Assembly: GCA_003290165.1 (NCBI GenBank)
Contig: QNQO01010709.1
Span: 62,001-126,000, forward strand
Length of the DNA stretch: 64,000 nucleotides
Direction: 5' to 3'
Source: Berberis thunbergii
Lineage: Eukaryota; Streptophyta; Magnoliopsida; Ranunculales; Berberidaceae
Below the pieces are notes generated by a model. The model saw only the letters and a list, made by a program, of their open reading frames with translations. It was not told where the DNA came from and ran no database searches. Positions 1 to 12,700 of the stretch are shown here, piece by piece; the stretch's first letter is position 1; each line of letters starts with the position of its first letter. The position numbers and the translations under genes are program-made.

Positions 1-140
1 ACATTAAAATTGTATTGTTTGGCTATTTTGCCGTTAGTTAATGTGGTTATTAATAATCAAATTAGCAAACTAGTTTGAAATCATAACCACTTTCAGTCTA
101 GTTTGAAATCATAACCACTCTCAAATGTTTTCCTTTCCAG

Positions 141-3100
141 TATTATACTGGTCCTGATGGCAGGGGGACAGTTGATGATATCAGTGGAAGGCTACGTCAG
201 GGTTGCCCAAGCTATTACAAGGAGTCTGACTACAAGTTTTATGTAGCAGTGGAGTGTCTTGAGAGAGCAGCATTAACTATTGATGCCGAGGAGAAGGAGA
301 ATCTTGCAAGAGAGGCATTCAATTGCTTAACTAAAGTTCCAGAGTCTGCGGATCTAAGCACCATATGCAAACGGTTTGAAGACTTAAGGTTCACATATTT
401 TGAATAAAGCTATGAATTTATGTTCAGTTACTTTGCTTCTGATAATAATGAGTTTCTCATCAAAATAAAACTGGCTCTGCATTGAATTTTGTAGGTTTTT
501 CGAAGCTGTGGTTCGCTTGCCACTGCAAAAGGCACAGGCTCTTGACCCTGCTGGTGATGCTTTCAATGATCAAATAGATGCGGGCATTAGAGAATATGCA
601 ATCGCTCAACGTAAGCAATGCTATGAGATAATCACCAATGCATTGCGATCTCTGAGAGGTGGAAATGGACAGAGAGAATTCGGATCTCCCGTTAGATCAT
701 CCATTAAACCATCAGTCCTTGATCCGGCCTCTCGAAAGAGATACATTTACCAGATTGTGCAGCTTGGTGTCCAATCACCTGACAGACTGTTTCGTGAATA
801 CTTGTACAGAACAATGATAGATCTAGGCCTTGAAAGCGAATTGTTGGAATATGGAGGATCTGATTTGGTGCCATTCCTCCAGAATGCTGGCAGTCAGCCT
901 ATACAAGAGGTTTAGTTTCATTTCAAATTTATTTCTTTTGGCATACACTTTTAACCTTCCTCATGCGCATTGAAGAACTCTAGCAAGGTGTACTCTGGCG
1001 GAGTTGTCTGAAGACAACCTCATCAAAACAATATCCACTACACAGTTATTTATTTATTTAGCTTCACTTGACCGCTCCCTACCTGCTGTCCTTTCTCGTA
1101 GGATTTAACATGTGCCACAATTTCAATCCTCCTGTTTCACTGACTTCATTGGAGCATCTCTTTTTCTGTGGGAATATGGAGCGGCTTTTTGTTTAAGAAA
1201 AGTGACGTATTAACACGTTACAACTTCAATCCTTTGGTCTCACGGATGTCATTGGCGCGTATCTCCTTTTTTTTTTAATGGAAATTTGTAGTGACTATCT
1301 GTTTTAGAAGAATGACTTAATTAACAACTAATTTTTTATTTGGGAAAATTTACTTTCAAGATTTCATCTTTTATGCTTCCTCGATTTCTATTCTTCCAAT
1401 GATGAGTGTCTGATTCTGCTTCCACACTCAGTCCCACCCTCCTAAACACAATGATTTTGCGTAGACACATTATCCCATGCCTACGGATGTCCATGCTTGT
1501 TTATCTCTGCCAAGACATTACAAGCACAGATGCATACTTGTGGTATGTTGTCCCCTGCTACTGCAGCACATGCCTTTGGCAATTGACACATACTTTCAGT
1601 ATCTATTAATACATGCTTTTTTCTTATTTATTCGTTATTTAAAAAAATTTCAATAGGAATTTTTGTATCAATCTCATTTGAATTATCCTCAACAACACCC
1701 CCCCAACACCAAAGAACAAAGAAGCCTATAATAAATAAATAGATACAATAAAGAATAAGATGTTTTAAGTTCTACAGTTATTAAGAGGATGACCATTTCT
1801 TGCTCAAGGTGAAAATACAACCTTCTCTATCCTCGACACATATTGCATTTTAGCTCCTTTCTTTGCATTGTATATACTATTCACTTTTTTTTTTGTCTGT
1901 AATAGGTCCGGTCTGTCTCTGCATCAACTGCGCATCCAATGGGTCATCTGAGGACACCTATTACGTCTAGTCAGTCCAAGTATTCTGAACTACTGGCTCG
2001 GTATTATGTATTGAAGCGGCAGCATGTCCTTGCAGCCCATATATTATTAAGACTGGCTGAAAGGCGCCCTACTGATTCAGAGGACACCCCCACGTTAGAA
2101 CAGAGGTGTGTTATATGATGATAAGAGATTTTATTATTATTATTTTTCGTTTGTTAAAACCTCCGGAGAGAGAGGGGGGGGGGGGGGGTTGTTCTGCCAT
2201 ACCTTTATTACTTCGTTAAAAAAAAAAAAAAAAGGATTCAAGGGGGTACATTATGATCTTACCCTTTAATTGACATCTCTAACAATTAAAGCAATTCTGA
2301 TACAATTGAATGTAGAAAGTTGCATCATTTGGGGTCTCTGAGTGAAATATTTCACTTTCTGCAATCTATATTCACAATTACAGGGGCAGTCCACACTCGA
2401 GTTAATCATAGCCTCTCAAAACTATCATTTATATTCCTCGTGGAGATATAGGTATGATGATAAAACTGGTCATGCATGTAACCTCAATTGATTTATACAA
2501 TGCAGATGCATTTTTCTTGAGTATTTTGTGATCATTTGCCCCAACATATTTTTACTTTCTGTTTGGAATCAGGCAACAGTACCTCAGTAATGCGGTCCTG
2601 CAAGCAAAGAATGCAAGCAATAATGATGGTCTAGTAGGTGCAAGCCCTGGTACTTTTGATCATGGGTTACTGGATTTGCTTGAAGGGAAGCTTGCTGTTC
2701 TCCGGTTTCAAATTAAGATAAAAGAGGAATTAGAGGCGGTATCCTCTAGGTTGGAAGATTCTATGAACACATCTGAACCCAGTGCTGATGACTCCCCTCA
2801 GAGGAATCTAGATAGTGAAGCTACTCTTGCAACCACTGCACGAGAAAAGGCCAAGGAGCTATCATTGGATTTAAAGACTATTACTCAGTTATACAATGAA
2901 TATGCAGTTCCTTTTGAGCTTTGGGAGGTATGTCATCGTTCTTAAGCATCTGCACATAATTGTATCACCTAAAAGCATCATTTTTATTTTTCTCAAAAAG
3001 ATATCTGAGTGCCCAATTGATATTACATTTCACCTGTTATGATAAGTTCCCTGTGATTAGTGTGCAAAGGCTGATAGTAGTTAATTCAAAAGTTGATTCG

Positions 3101-5475
3101 CAAGAATCTACAAAAATATGGTTGGCAAACTAAATTTCTTACTAATATTATCTTGATATGAACTTTTGTTTGTGCCATTGGTTGTTGGAAAACAAACGTG
3201 AAAGTTACAGAAAATATTGGTTAGTATGTGTTCATGTACTTCCAATGCACGCATGGGTGTCGTATCGTTTCAATGTAGTATCGACTTGTTACATCGTGTC
3301 CAACACATGCTAGGCACAATAAAGTATTTGGATATTGTAGGTTATAAGATGTTGCTTGTGTCAGTTCGTATTGAAACTTAACAGTGAAGTTATATAGAAC
3401 TAAGGAAATATTTGTGAGTGCACTCATGTAGTGTTCAGGATTCATATCGTCTCTGACATGCTAGGAGTGAAGAAATATTCTTGTACCATAGTTGCTTGTG
3501 CAGTTATTCCCTAGGATAGATGCAGTGATGCACTTTTTAATATTCTTTTCTTTTTGAGTCTCATTAGAGCAAATATTTTGACATGCTGGTTTCTGCACTT
3601 AGATATGCCTGGAAATGCTCTACTTCGCTAACTATTCCGGGGATGCTGATAGTAGTATTATCAGAGAAACTTGGGCTAGACTTATTGACAAAGCTCTTTC
3701 AAGGGGTGGTGTTGCTGAAGCTTGTTCAGTTCTGAAGAGGGTTGGAAACCAGGTTTATCCTGGAGATGGAGCTGGCATTCCTTTAGATACACTATGCCTC
3801 CAGCTTGAGAAGGCTGCATTGGTATCATCTTTAACTTTTAAGTATCAGCTTCAGATACTGATGTTTTACCACCATTTATAGTATAAAGTTCTACTCAAAT
3901 TGTGTTATATAACATGAACTAATTCTTGGAGTATTTTTTGCTCATGGTTATGCTTCTTTTCAATAATGACGTGTCTTCAGGAACGCTCAGCTTCAGGAGT
4001 TGAACTTGTTGGAGATGAAGATGTACCCAGGGCTCTTCTAACAGCTTGTAAGGGTGCAGCTGAACCTGTACTAAACACTTATGAACAGTTCCTATCAAAT
4101 GGGACCATATTTCCATCACCAAACCTTAAGTTGCGGCTTCTGCGCTCGGTGCTTGTGGTTCTTCGTGAGTGGACGATGTCTGTACTGGCACAAAGAATGG
4201 GTACAAGTGCTACTGGAGCTTCCCTAATTTTAGGTGGAGCATTCTCGCGGCAGCAAACAGCTGTCGTCAATCAAGGGATTCGAGATAAAATCACAAGTGC
4301 AGCGAACAGGTTCTTGTCTAATCATTTTCCTTGTCAATTAGGCTGCATTTTTTTTTCATGTATTTACACTTATGCAGATTGTTGCGCTAGGTTTTCCCTC
4401 GACCACTGTGAATTTGTGAAATATGTGGTATTTTTTTCCTCCATATACATGATTTTTTTTTCTAAGGTAAAACTATATACATGATATTTTTATATTTCAA
4501 TGGTTTTCCTGAGGTATATTGTGTGATTTTCTCAACCTGGTGATCATTTTATGACTGGATTATGGGTACATGTTACTAGTGAACTCACTCACTCTACACT
4601 CTTTATTTTTGAGCTACCTCTTGGATGAACATCCATCCAATTCCAGATATGCTTACCCTTTTATCATCGCAATACACTTTCGTGGGTCATTGGGCATACC
4701 TGGCATTATTGAACATATCATTAGAATCATTTTCTTGTTTTATGTGTATGCTGAACTGTCTTGTCCTGGAAGTTCAAACTGAATTACCATGTTCATCATG
4801 TCATGCTGGACCATCTGGTTCAACTTTTCCTAACTCCTTTTGCATGGAACACAAACCAATGATCACATTTCTTTTGATCTACTTTATAATCTATTCATTT
4901 CGCTTAGAGAGAAAACATTATTTTCTATAAGATCTCCAGTACTATGGCTGTCTCTACAAAAGTATGATCTGGTGATAATATAATAATCTTATGGCTTTAG
5001 CTTTCGGAGATATCTGTCGGTATTCACTGCAGCTCAGATGAAAGAATAACAAAAGATGCAATGCAGACCACAATGGCCAAATATGAGATGACTTTTGTTG
5101 TTTATGGGGTTGGAAAGTGTGTATAGCCCCATAGATTCTTTTCTGAAATTCCTTGACGCTGGGCCTTTAGTATAAATTCACTAATCTATGTCAAGTCTAG
5201 TTGGTAACTTGGATTGTGATTTTGAAACATGAGACCCTATTACCTATACGTAGTATGTCTTTTAATGGCGTTCTCTTTATTTATTTGAGTTTGAATATTA
5301 ATGCTTGTTATCCTCTGAATTAATTTGCACTTTGCTCTGTGGTATTTGAAATAACAGGTATATGACCGAGGTCCGGAGGTTGGCCCTTCCACAGAGCCAG
5401 ACTGAAGCCGTTTACTGTGGTTTTCGTGAGCTTGAAGAGTCACTCTTAAGTCCATTCTCATTGGAGCAGTTCTGA
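141..5475 (+). CDS. NUP155: Nuclear pore complex protein NUP155, C-terminal exons
   Basis: This is the 3' part of the gene for the non-FG inner-ring scaffold nucleoporin NUP155, which helps anchor the nuclear pore channel. Seven exons splice in frame with GT/AG borders: 141-388, 495-909, 1906-2105, 2573-2927, 3603-3821, 3981-4309 and 5358-5475, giving 627 residues and a TGA at 5473-5475. The first visible exon starts YYTGPDGRGTVDDISGRLR, a signature of plant NUP155. The helical C-terminal repeat region follows (GDGAGIPLDTLCLQLEKAAL; EPVLNTYEQFLSNGTIFPSP), and the protein ends in SPFSLEQF. Exon lengths keep phase throughout (248+415, 200+355, 219, 329+118). The 5' exons lie left of the window, and 1-140 is intron. 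I see no lesion. The family assignment rests on remembered similarity to plant NUP155; the exon borders are read from the sequence. Confidence 0.93.
2171..2236. repeat. Homopolymer tracts in a NUP155 intron
   Basis: A run of about 15 G, followed 30 bases later by about 17 A, lies in the intron between exons 1906-2105 and 2573-2927. It is simple sequence, likely length-variable and error-prone in assembly. Confidence 0.8.
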
Positions 5476-6362
5476 ATACCTATTATTCAGAGATTCCCTT
5501 GATGTAAAATAGTCCAGAAAGTTTGTTAAGTTTACAAAATAATCAAGATGCCCCCCTTTTGGATGATTCTGTGTCACGAGATTCGTGCAGTTCCAGTTGT
5601 CGATCTCATTGTTCAAGATAGGGATAATGGTGAAAAGAGAAGTCTTACTGTTGTAGAGTGTGAAATAGCTTGCAGCAACCACTGATGGAACACTAGCAAT
5701 AGTTTTAATGTCATCTTCCATCTTTGTTATTCCCGTAAACCTGTACATCTATTTGTCTGATTTCCTTTGAGATAACCTAGAAATTGCATAATTTCTGTCA
5801 CGTTTTGAAGGTCTCACTGGGATGCTTTCGAAATCAGAAATCTGAATTTATCTATGCACTAGTTGAAACTGGTGTGATTTGTTGAATTGAAGCTCCGGTG
5901 AGTTCACTCGGAGTGGCACTAAAATGCTACCGTGTACTGTTCTGCAAAGTCTGTCGCAGTTGTTCTCCTGGACCTCTAGAATAGCTTGGTTTAATGATTC
6001 TTGTGCAGTTGATTGGAATATTATCCAGGGACGATGGATTGTGCTAGCTGGTACATGCACATGGTTGATGTCCATGTTCAATGCACGGACCTACTTGCTA
6101 TACCTGTGAAGTAGGTGCTCTTGACATTAATGTGGTAATGCCTGTTTCGTAAGGTAATGGTATATCAGCTTGATCCATAATCCAAGACAGACTGCAACTA
6201 AATGACCATTTAACAAAATGTTGAAGCTACTGGTTATCTACATTTAGCTTAGATTCAAAATGACTTGTATCTACATGGTGTTCTTACAGTTTGGAGTCCT
6301 TGTGGTTTTGCAAGAGTGTAAGTTTCCACAAATTTTGCAGATGCTAACACATTTTAATAGAA
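5476..6362. other. NUP155 3' flank and intergenic spacer
   Basis: About 890 bases after the NUP155 stop with no supported gene. The first few hundred bases are presumably 3' UTR. Short open frames here (for example 5924-6109) show no family features and no consistent codon signal. Confidence 0.6.
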
Positions 6363-6554
6363 GGGGAATTCTAAATGTCGAGGAAATGAGCGAGGAAACC
6401 AGTGAGGTGGAGGGAGGGGAACCATTCCCTCTCCTCGAGATGCGTGCAAGAAAATTCAACGTGCACATCCCAAGGGGAGGGAATGGTTCCCCTCCCTCCA
6501 CTTCACTCCCCTCGCTGGTTTCCTCGCTCATTTCCTCGCCATCTAGCCTTACTC
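6363..6554. mobile_element. Palindromic MITE, hairpin 1
   Basis: The 192 bases fold back almost completely. The left arm (from GGGGAATTCTAAATGTCGAG) pairs with the right arm ending in CATCTAGCCTTACTC; both arms share GAGGAAATGAGCGAGGAAAC. It is flanked by a perfect direct repeat TTTAATAGAA at 6353-6362 and 6555-6564, so a 9-10 bp target duplication fits a Mutator-type origin. Each arm is itself a smaller palindrome (around GGGAGGGGAACCATTCCCTC). Nothing in it suggests a protein. Confidence 0.85.
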
Positions 6555-6586
6555 TTTAATAGAAAGCTACTTCAAAGCAATGGTTA

Positions 6587-6762
6587 GGGGAATTCTAAAT
6601 GTCGAGGAAACCAGCGAGGGCAGTAACGTGGCGGGGTAGGAGCCGTCCACCCCGCTCGGGATGCGCGCACAAAAAATGCAGCACACATCCCGAGCAAAGT
6701 GGACGACTCCCACCCCGCCACGTCGCTGTCCTCGTCCGTTTCCTCGACAGCTAGCATTGCTC
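6587..6762. mobile_element. Palindromic MITE, hairpin 2
   Basis: This is a second fold-back element, 32 bases after the first. Its ends (GGGGAATTCTAAATGTCGAG and the complement of ACAGCTAGCATTGCTC) match hairpin 1, so it is the same family. The middle of the stem is different: it is GC-rich around ACGTGGCGGGG and pairs with CCCCGCCACGT in the right arm. The inner tip (CTCGGGATGCGCGCA facing GCACACATCCCGAG) is again shared. I see no clear target duplication. Confidence 0.8.
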
Positions 6763-6889
6763 TTAATTGGATTGCAAAGCCATCTGAGTGGGAGCAGAAA
6801 ATCCTGATTGAAAACAGACCCAATAAAATGCACTCAGTTTCCTGAAACGTCTCATCATTGATTTCTGGTCCCCATACAATTTTCCATGG

Positions 6890-7072
6890 ACCTTTGCTAC
6901 AGAGCGAGGGAGGGAGCGAGGGAAAGGGGCGAGGGTTGGGTGTAACCACCCATCCTCCTCGGGATGAGTGCATCATGTTGGAGATGCGCCCAAGCACTCA
7001 TCGCAAGGAGGATTGGTGGTTACACCCATCCCTCGACCCTTCCCTGGCTCCCTCCCTCTTACATTAAAAGGA
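6890..7072. mobile_element. Palindromic MITE, hairpin 3
   Basis: A third long inverted repeat. The left arm (GAGGGAGGGAGCGAGGGAAA, then GGGTGTAACCACCCATCC) pairs with a right arm running CACCCATCCCTCGACCCTTC to TGGCTCCCTCCCTC. Outer flanks CCTTT and AAAGG also pair, so the limits are approximate. The tip keeps CTCGGGATGAGTGC, as in hairpins 1 and 2, but the mid-stem sequence is unrelated to either. No clear target duplication was seen. Confidence 0.72.
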
Positions 7073-7674
7073 GTTTTCAACATATCCTCGAACAAGTAGC
7101 TTTTCATCTCCTCGACGAGAAATCACTGTCAAATCCATAATAACATGAGAAGAATGCATAATCTACAACCAACTTGACAAAATCAGCATTATGGATTTGG
7201 CTGAAAACTCATTTCTTTGTCATTGGCCCATGCGAGTATATACAACAACAGATGCTTGAAGATCACGATCCACTTTAAAGTGCGCATGGAAAAACTGTTT
7301 CAGCTGCCAGTCATTAGTGTTGCAAAGTTAAGAGAAGCATAGTTGAGAAAAAGAACCAAACAAGCTTTAACTTATTAGAAGTATATTCCAAATTATGTAC
7401 CTCTTTGTAAGAATGAGAAGTCGGAAACTCTTTTCAGTTTTCTTTCCTGGGGTTCCAACAATACTATATGACTGGGTAATGACCAATGCTTTACCAGATC
7501 AGATACAAACCCAACGGGATCCATCATAAAACGGTCCGACTCATCAGGGCTCCCCTTCTCACTGAAAATAAAAAATTTGTAGAACATTAAAGATAGAAAT
7601 GCATCCACATGACATAGATAGCATAAGTAAAGCAGACTGGTTCAACTAATATAAGCAATTATCACCTTGGAGAG

Positions 7675-7786
7675 CAGTCTAAGAAATGCATGGGCAGGCT
7701 GCGGTGCAGAGTCAAATAGTAAGGCGTAGGCAGTCTAAGAAATGCATGGTCAGGCTGCGGTGCAGAGTCGAATAGTAAGGCGTGGC
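7675..7786. repeat. 56-bp tandem duplication in PIG-B exon 7
   Basis: Two head-to-tail copies (7675-7730 and 7731-7786) start CAGTCTAAGAAATGCATGG and differ at only a few bases. The unit is not a multiple of three, so it shifts the PIG-B reading frame around the conserved HATPYYSTLH and MHFLDCSP segment, which appears twice in different frames. Confidence 0.9.
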
Positions 7787-8476
7787 ATGGTGTGGCATGG
7801 GGCATTAAGAATAGGACACTTTCGACCTTATCATCAAGGGCTTCTTTGGATAGAAAGTTCATTACATCATCACTCCCTCTCTGTCTGGCATACTTACAGG
7901 TGAGAATCAAATAATAGAAAAGCAAATTCGAAAAGTATATTTTTCATTTTTTTATTTAACATGTTAAGCTCGGTACAACTTGCATACCTGATGAACCAAA
8001 CTCATATAGGCCATAGGAAGATTTGATACAATCAAGAAAAAGACAGTCAACTGAATTCTTGAAGGACCTCTGGAATGCGTTGAGGGTATTTTTCTCTTAC
8101 TATCAGAAGAACCAGGCTTTCCAGCATAGCTAATGAATACCCAGAGAACATCAAAGCTATGGTAGTACTGGCAAGACAAATCTGTACGGATAAACTTCAT
8201 GTATGAAATATGTACAAAGCAAATGCAATGAACTTTGACATCGACAAGCATGTTTCCAAGTGAACAATAATAAACTAAACTAACTGATGTTAGTATCAAA
8301 CCACCTGAACTCTTAGTGACTAAGCACACTGTATGGTCCTAAAACCCATGCCATCAAACCAAAAAGCTTCCACCGTTTAGACTGAATGATGCCAGCAATG
8401 CAGAATGGTAAGAAAGTAAAGAGTGTGACAGTAAAACCCTGGGTGAAGTACCCATGCCACTTGTGGGTTTCATAAT

Positions 8477-9729
8477 TGATAGAATAAGTAGAGATCGTTC
8501 TGGACCAACTAGCACTAAGAATAATTAAAAGACAACTAACAACCTAATTAAGTAAATATTAGGGATTGTATTTTCTAGGTTAAACTATGAAAATAACTAC
8601 GAAAATTACTGTAAAGATAATAAAACTAAAGGATGGCAAAGATGAGAAAATAGCTAAGGGTTTATCTCCACACACTAAATATATGCTCATAAATCAATAT
8701 TCAATAATCACTTGCTAACTCGTGAGAGACAATACTCAAGATTAACTGTGATCAACACTGCATTAATCTTATTATTTTCCCAAGTTCATTGAATTCAACT
8801 TAGCGTCACTTTCAAACTATTCTTATCATGCTATCTAATTAAAAATTGCAAGTTAGATAAACAATCAAAGTTCATTAAGTTCTGTGAAAAATATGAACAT
8901 TGACTAGACAATTACAAGTATGATCAACATCTTGTTTTACCTAGGTTTTTACTTAACCTTTCCAATGTTCCTTGGTATTTACTACTGGTGAATACAAGAT
9001 TATAACAATTAGGTGAAACTCTCCTATACCCTAGCCCCAGATCCTAACATGCTTACTAAGTTGGCCACCTTAACAAACATACATAGAAAATTTCTCTATA
9101 AAGCAGTTCAGCAAAACACAATCACTAATAGCAAGAAAGATTAAATTCAATTAATTTATAAAACATATGTTCGGGGCTTCAAATCCATCCATAACTAAGA
9201 GGAGTTTAGCTAACATATTAATTATGTTCAATCAGTAATCCATAATCAAATATCAAACTAAAATAAGTAAAGAGATTAGAAGAAACGTTGTCGCCTGTGC
9301 GTGGTAGTAGAGAATAACTCTGTGAGTGCGAATAGCGCGAAGACAAGAGAAATAAACTTTTCTTCTCCTTCCTCACGATCTCTGCTTCAGAATTCTCTCC
9401 TTCTTCGACGTGCTGCTTGGTGTGTGATGAAGATAATGGAGACGGTCTTGCGGCTGCGATGAGGAGGGTGTGGATGGATGATTTCTTCAAAACAAGGTAT
9501 TGTCCATTTTTATACTTGTTTTCTTCTCGGTTTCCTTCCTTGCGTGGTTTCCTTTTGCAATCAGTATTTCTAAATTGTCAATTTGTTTCACTTAGCTTAT
9601 ATTTTGGAATCTTGTAATTGAAAACCTACAAAAACACAAAAATGACATTTAGTACCATAATTAACAAGTAATAGCAAAAAATATATATAAAAATGTGGTA
9701 CTAAACATAACCTAATTATGCTCCTATCA
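8477..9729. mobile_element. Solo LTR inserted in PIG-B exon 5
   Basis: A 1253-bp insert has LTR-type ends (TGATAG at the left, CTATCA at the right) and a perfect 5-bp target duplication ATAAT at 8472-8476 and 9730-9734. Taking it out with one duplication rejoins the exon in frame between GGDYY and ETHKW, which pins the insertion exactly. I see no protein-coding region, primer-binding site or second internal LTR, so a solo LTR left by recombination is the simplest reading. Orientation cannot be decided. Confidence 0.9.
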
Positions 9730-12700
9730 ATAATAGTCTCCACCAAAAAAAAGAAAGTTAAATCGTAGAAAGTTAAGTGGGACAAAAATCCACAACCCAT
9801 ACATCCACCGATCCAGTAAAAATGTGAGTGCAAGCCCTATGACCCTGATAGAAACACAAGTTAAGTGTGAGAGATAGTATAGGTAATTGTCCATAATGTA
9901 CTCAATAAAATGACTGAACTAATGTTTCCTAGGAAACTCTATTCTTTAAAACTCAGAATGCAGCACATTATTCCATCATCAGAAACCTCTTGACAATGAA
10001 CCCTTCACTTCATAAAATACATTGCCTTGTAAACATACAGTCATAAACAATTTTAACGAACCACTTCAATAGTCCAATGCCTACTGTTGATCAACCCATT
10101 ACTCTAAAATGTCGATCATCAGAGGCGTCACCATTGTATATCAAGGGGGCTCATGGTGTTTCTGGCGTATCCATGACATACATGTGCTTAGCAAAAAATG
10201 ATAACAAGGTGGCATACACAACACACAAAGCCTTGCATGCATGCCCAAAACCCTAAAATAATACTTCTCTCTGTTGAAACTTGGACCTTTTAACTCTCTT
10301 ACCATGTGCGACAACTAGTTATCTTACAACCTTGGACTGTTGCAGAAGTTATTTTAACATCTTGTTCCAGACTATAGTTGTCTTTGTTCTTGTTTTAATC
10401 CCTTTACTTACATGAGCAATGTCGATTATAAAATGGATGCAAAGAGCAATGTTGAATATGCTCTGCTCACTTTAGATAACACATTTGAAAAACAAATTCA
10501 AACCATTTGACAAATGGGTAAAGGTATGTTCTCAGGTAAACAGTTTTTAAGGGGAGTGGGCCTTCAAAAGGTAATGAAGGTATACTACATTTCTTGGGCC
10601 GGAATGAGGTTGACCCTTGAGTGCAAAGGCAGAAAGGGGATTCGATGCACCTACTATTGAATATACAAGGGTTGTACAGCCTAGTTTTTGTACCATTGTT
10701 GTAAAATGTTTGTTACCAGGGAAGTAAGTTATAGGGTACAAATGAAGCAATGGATTCAGCATTAGCAAGAGTGGGCATCAAACATTCAAGTTACACAAAA
10801 ATATAATCACAGCATCATACATTCAGAAGTCAGGTTAAACGAATCAATAACTTTGGCGCATCCTCCTCATTATTTTATTTGTACTAAAAGAGTAGCATTG
10901 AAATTACTTTCTTTTTCTGTGCAAAATATTCTTTTATTTCAATCTATTTGATCGGCAGAAGCACAATAAACCCAGTTGACGCAAACTGTCTTCAAACCTT
11001 GAGATTAGTTTTGAAATTTCATATCATGGAAAACTAGTAAAGTTCTCTTGTTAATAATATATGAAAGAAACAATAATCATTACAAAAACGGGAAGAAATC
11101 AGAAAAGTAGAAACAAAAGAAATATATGTCATCACCTACCCAATAGGGGTTACCTCAAGAAAAATGAATGTAGCCTATCACGTGTTGCAAATAACTCCAG
11201 AAGGCCAACATACAACCAAGTGATAGCGCTTGTTGGTCGAATGGCACAAGCTAATGTTGCTACAACAAAACCCCATTTTCTGGAACCCACATGAAGAGAT
11301 TTCAAAGAATCTCTAAACAAGGACCAGTAGTATAAGCTAATAAGAGTTAACACTGTTTCCAGGCTGTTTGACAATGTCCGATTGAGACAGAAAAACATAA
11401 ACCAGTTTGTCAACTGACAAAAGAGCTGAAGTAGAATTAAGTACATCAATGATCAAATTTAGGACACAATTATTTATTCATTTATTTTTCTCTATGTGAC
11501 AACGACACTCTAATTCTACCCAAAAAAAATGTGTTGGCAAATATCATGTCGACACTCACGGATACTCCCATCAGACAAGCCATGCTTAGATCATAAAATT
11601 TTCACATAACTTTGAATTTTTTTCAGTTATATACTAATTTTACAAGCATATTATGGCAAATTAATAGCACACGACACGAGTAGCAAATTAAGCTACACGT
11701 GAATGAATATGACTAATAGTTCAAAACTTATGGTTGAAAAGTAAATAGTACTAAATTGTACAAGTGTATCCCGTAGCGTATCTCGTATTGTGTTTTTCTA
11801 GCCAACATGTCCTACACTTTGTATCCATGTTGAATACGATACGATATCGGTATTCGTATCATTGTTACATAGACTCTTCTGAACCGGGCATCTTGTATTA
11901 AATGTCTAAATAATAAACAAAAATAAAAATAAATGATTTATCCATACATTTATGAAAAAAGGATACAGCCCACCACGCAGTACACTCATCAAAGATGTCA
12001 CCAGAGAGTTTGTACAAGTCAGCAACTACAGAAAATATGGATTGCAGAAGCCATGGAGCCTTTGCCTAAAAGCACGCAAGTAGTTTTTAGTAATGTCATA
12101 TTTGATTCCTCAAAAGAAATATATGGAAACTGACATTTGTGACCGCATAACAGCCAGCATGAACCAACAAAAGTAAATTCACTAAGGTGTACGGACATAT
12201 TAATCTTATAGATGAAATTATTTATTCATTTAGGGTCCCAAAAAAACATGTGCGTCTAATTTTTCTAATGAATCATGAATCACATGGCTCATGTCATTGT
12301 ATAAGAATCGAAGCTTCACACCTTTTCCGAGTCAAACACAAGAGTCGATATGTATGCAAGATTGGCGAATCGAATCAAGATTCGACTCATGAACCGGAGT
12401 TTTAACAACTAGGCCAAATATTATGTTAAGATCATAATGGTTAAGACATTCACATACAAGTGAATAACTCTCAATGGAGAAAAGGCACTGAACTTCTGTG
12501 GTCGTGTGCTATTAAATCTATGACTATACTGACATGTATTCGTGTTCTAGGTTCCTGATTCCATAAATCGCCTCATCCTTGCCCACAATTGAGACATGGT
12601 TTTGTGTTCTTCTAACAAATGCCAAGACCCTAATCAAATATTCCAAAACCCCCCACAAATGGTAATAAAGCACGAATCATCACCATTATTATCCTACTAT

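Noticed and set aside
6271..6997. Overlapping open frames on both strands
   Set aside because: They are by-products of the palindromic elements; the two strands encode near-identical peptides because the DNA is self-complementary.
10547..10768. Possible extra PIG-B exon on the minus strand
   Set aside because: Its translation does not match the family, and the exons on either side already join at the expected residue.
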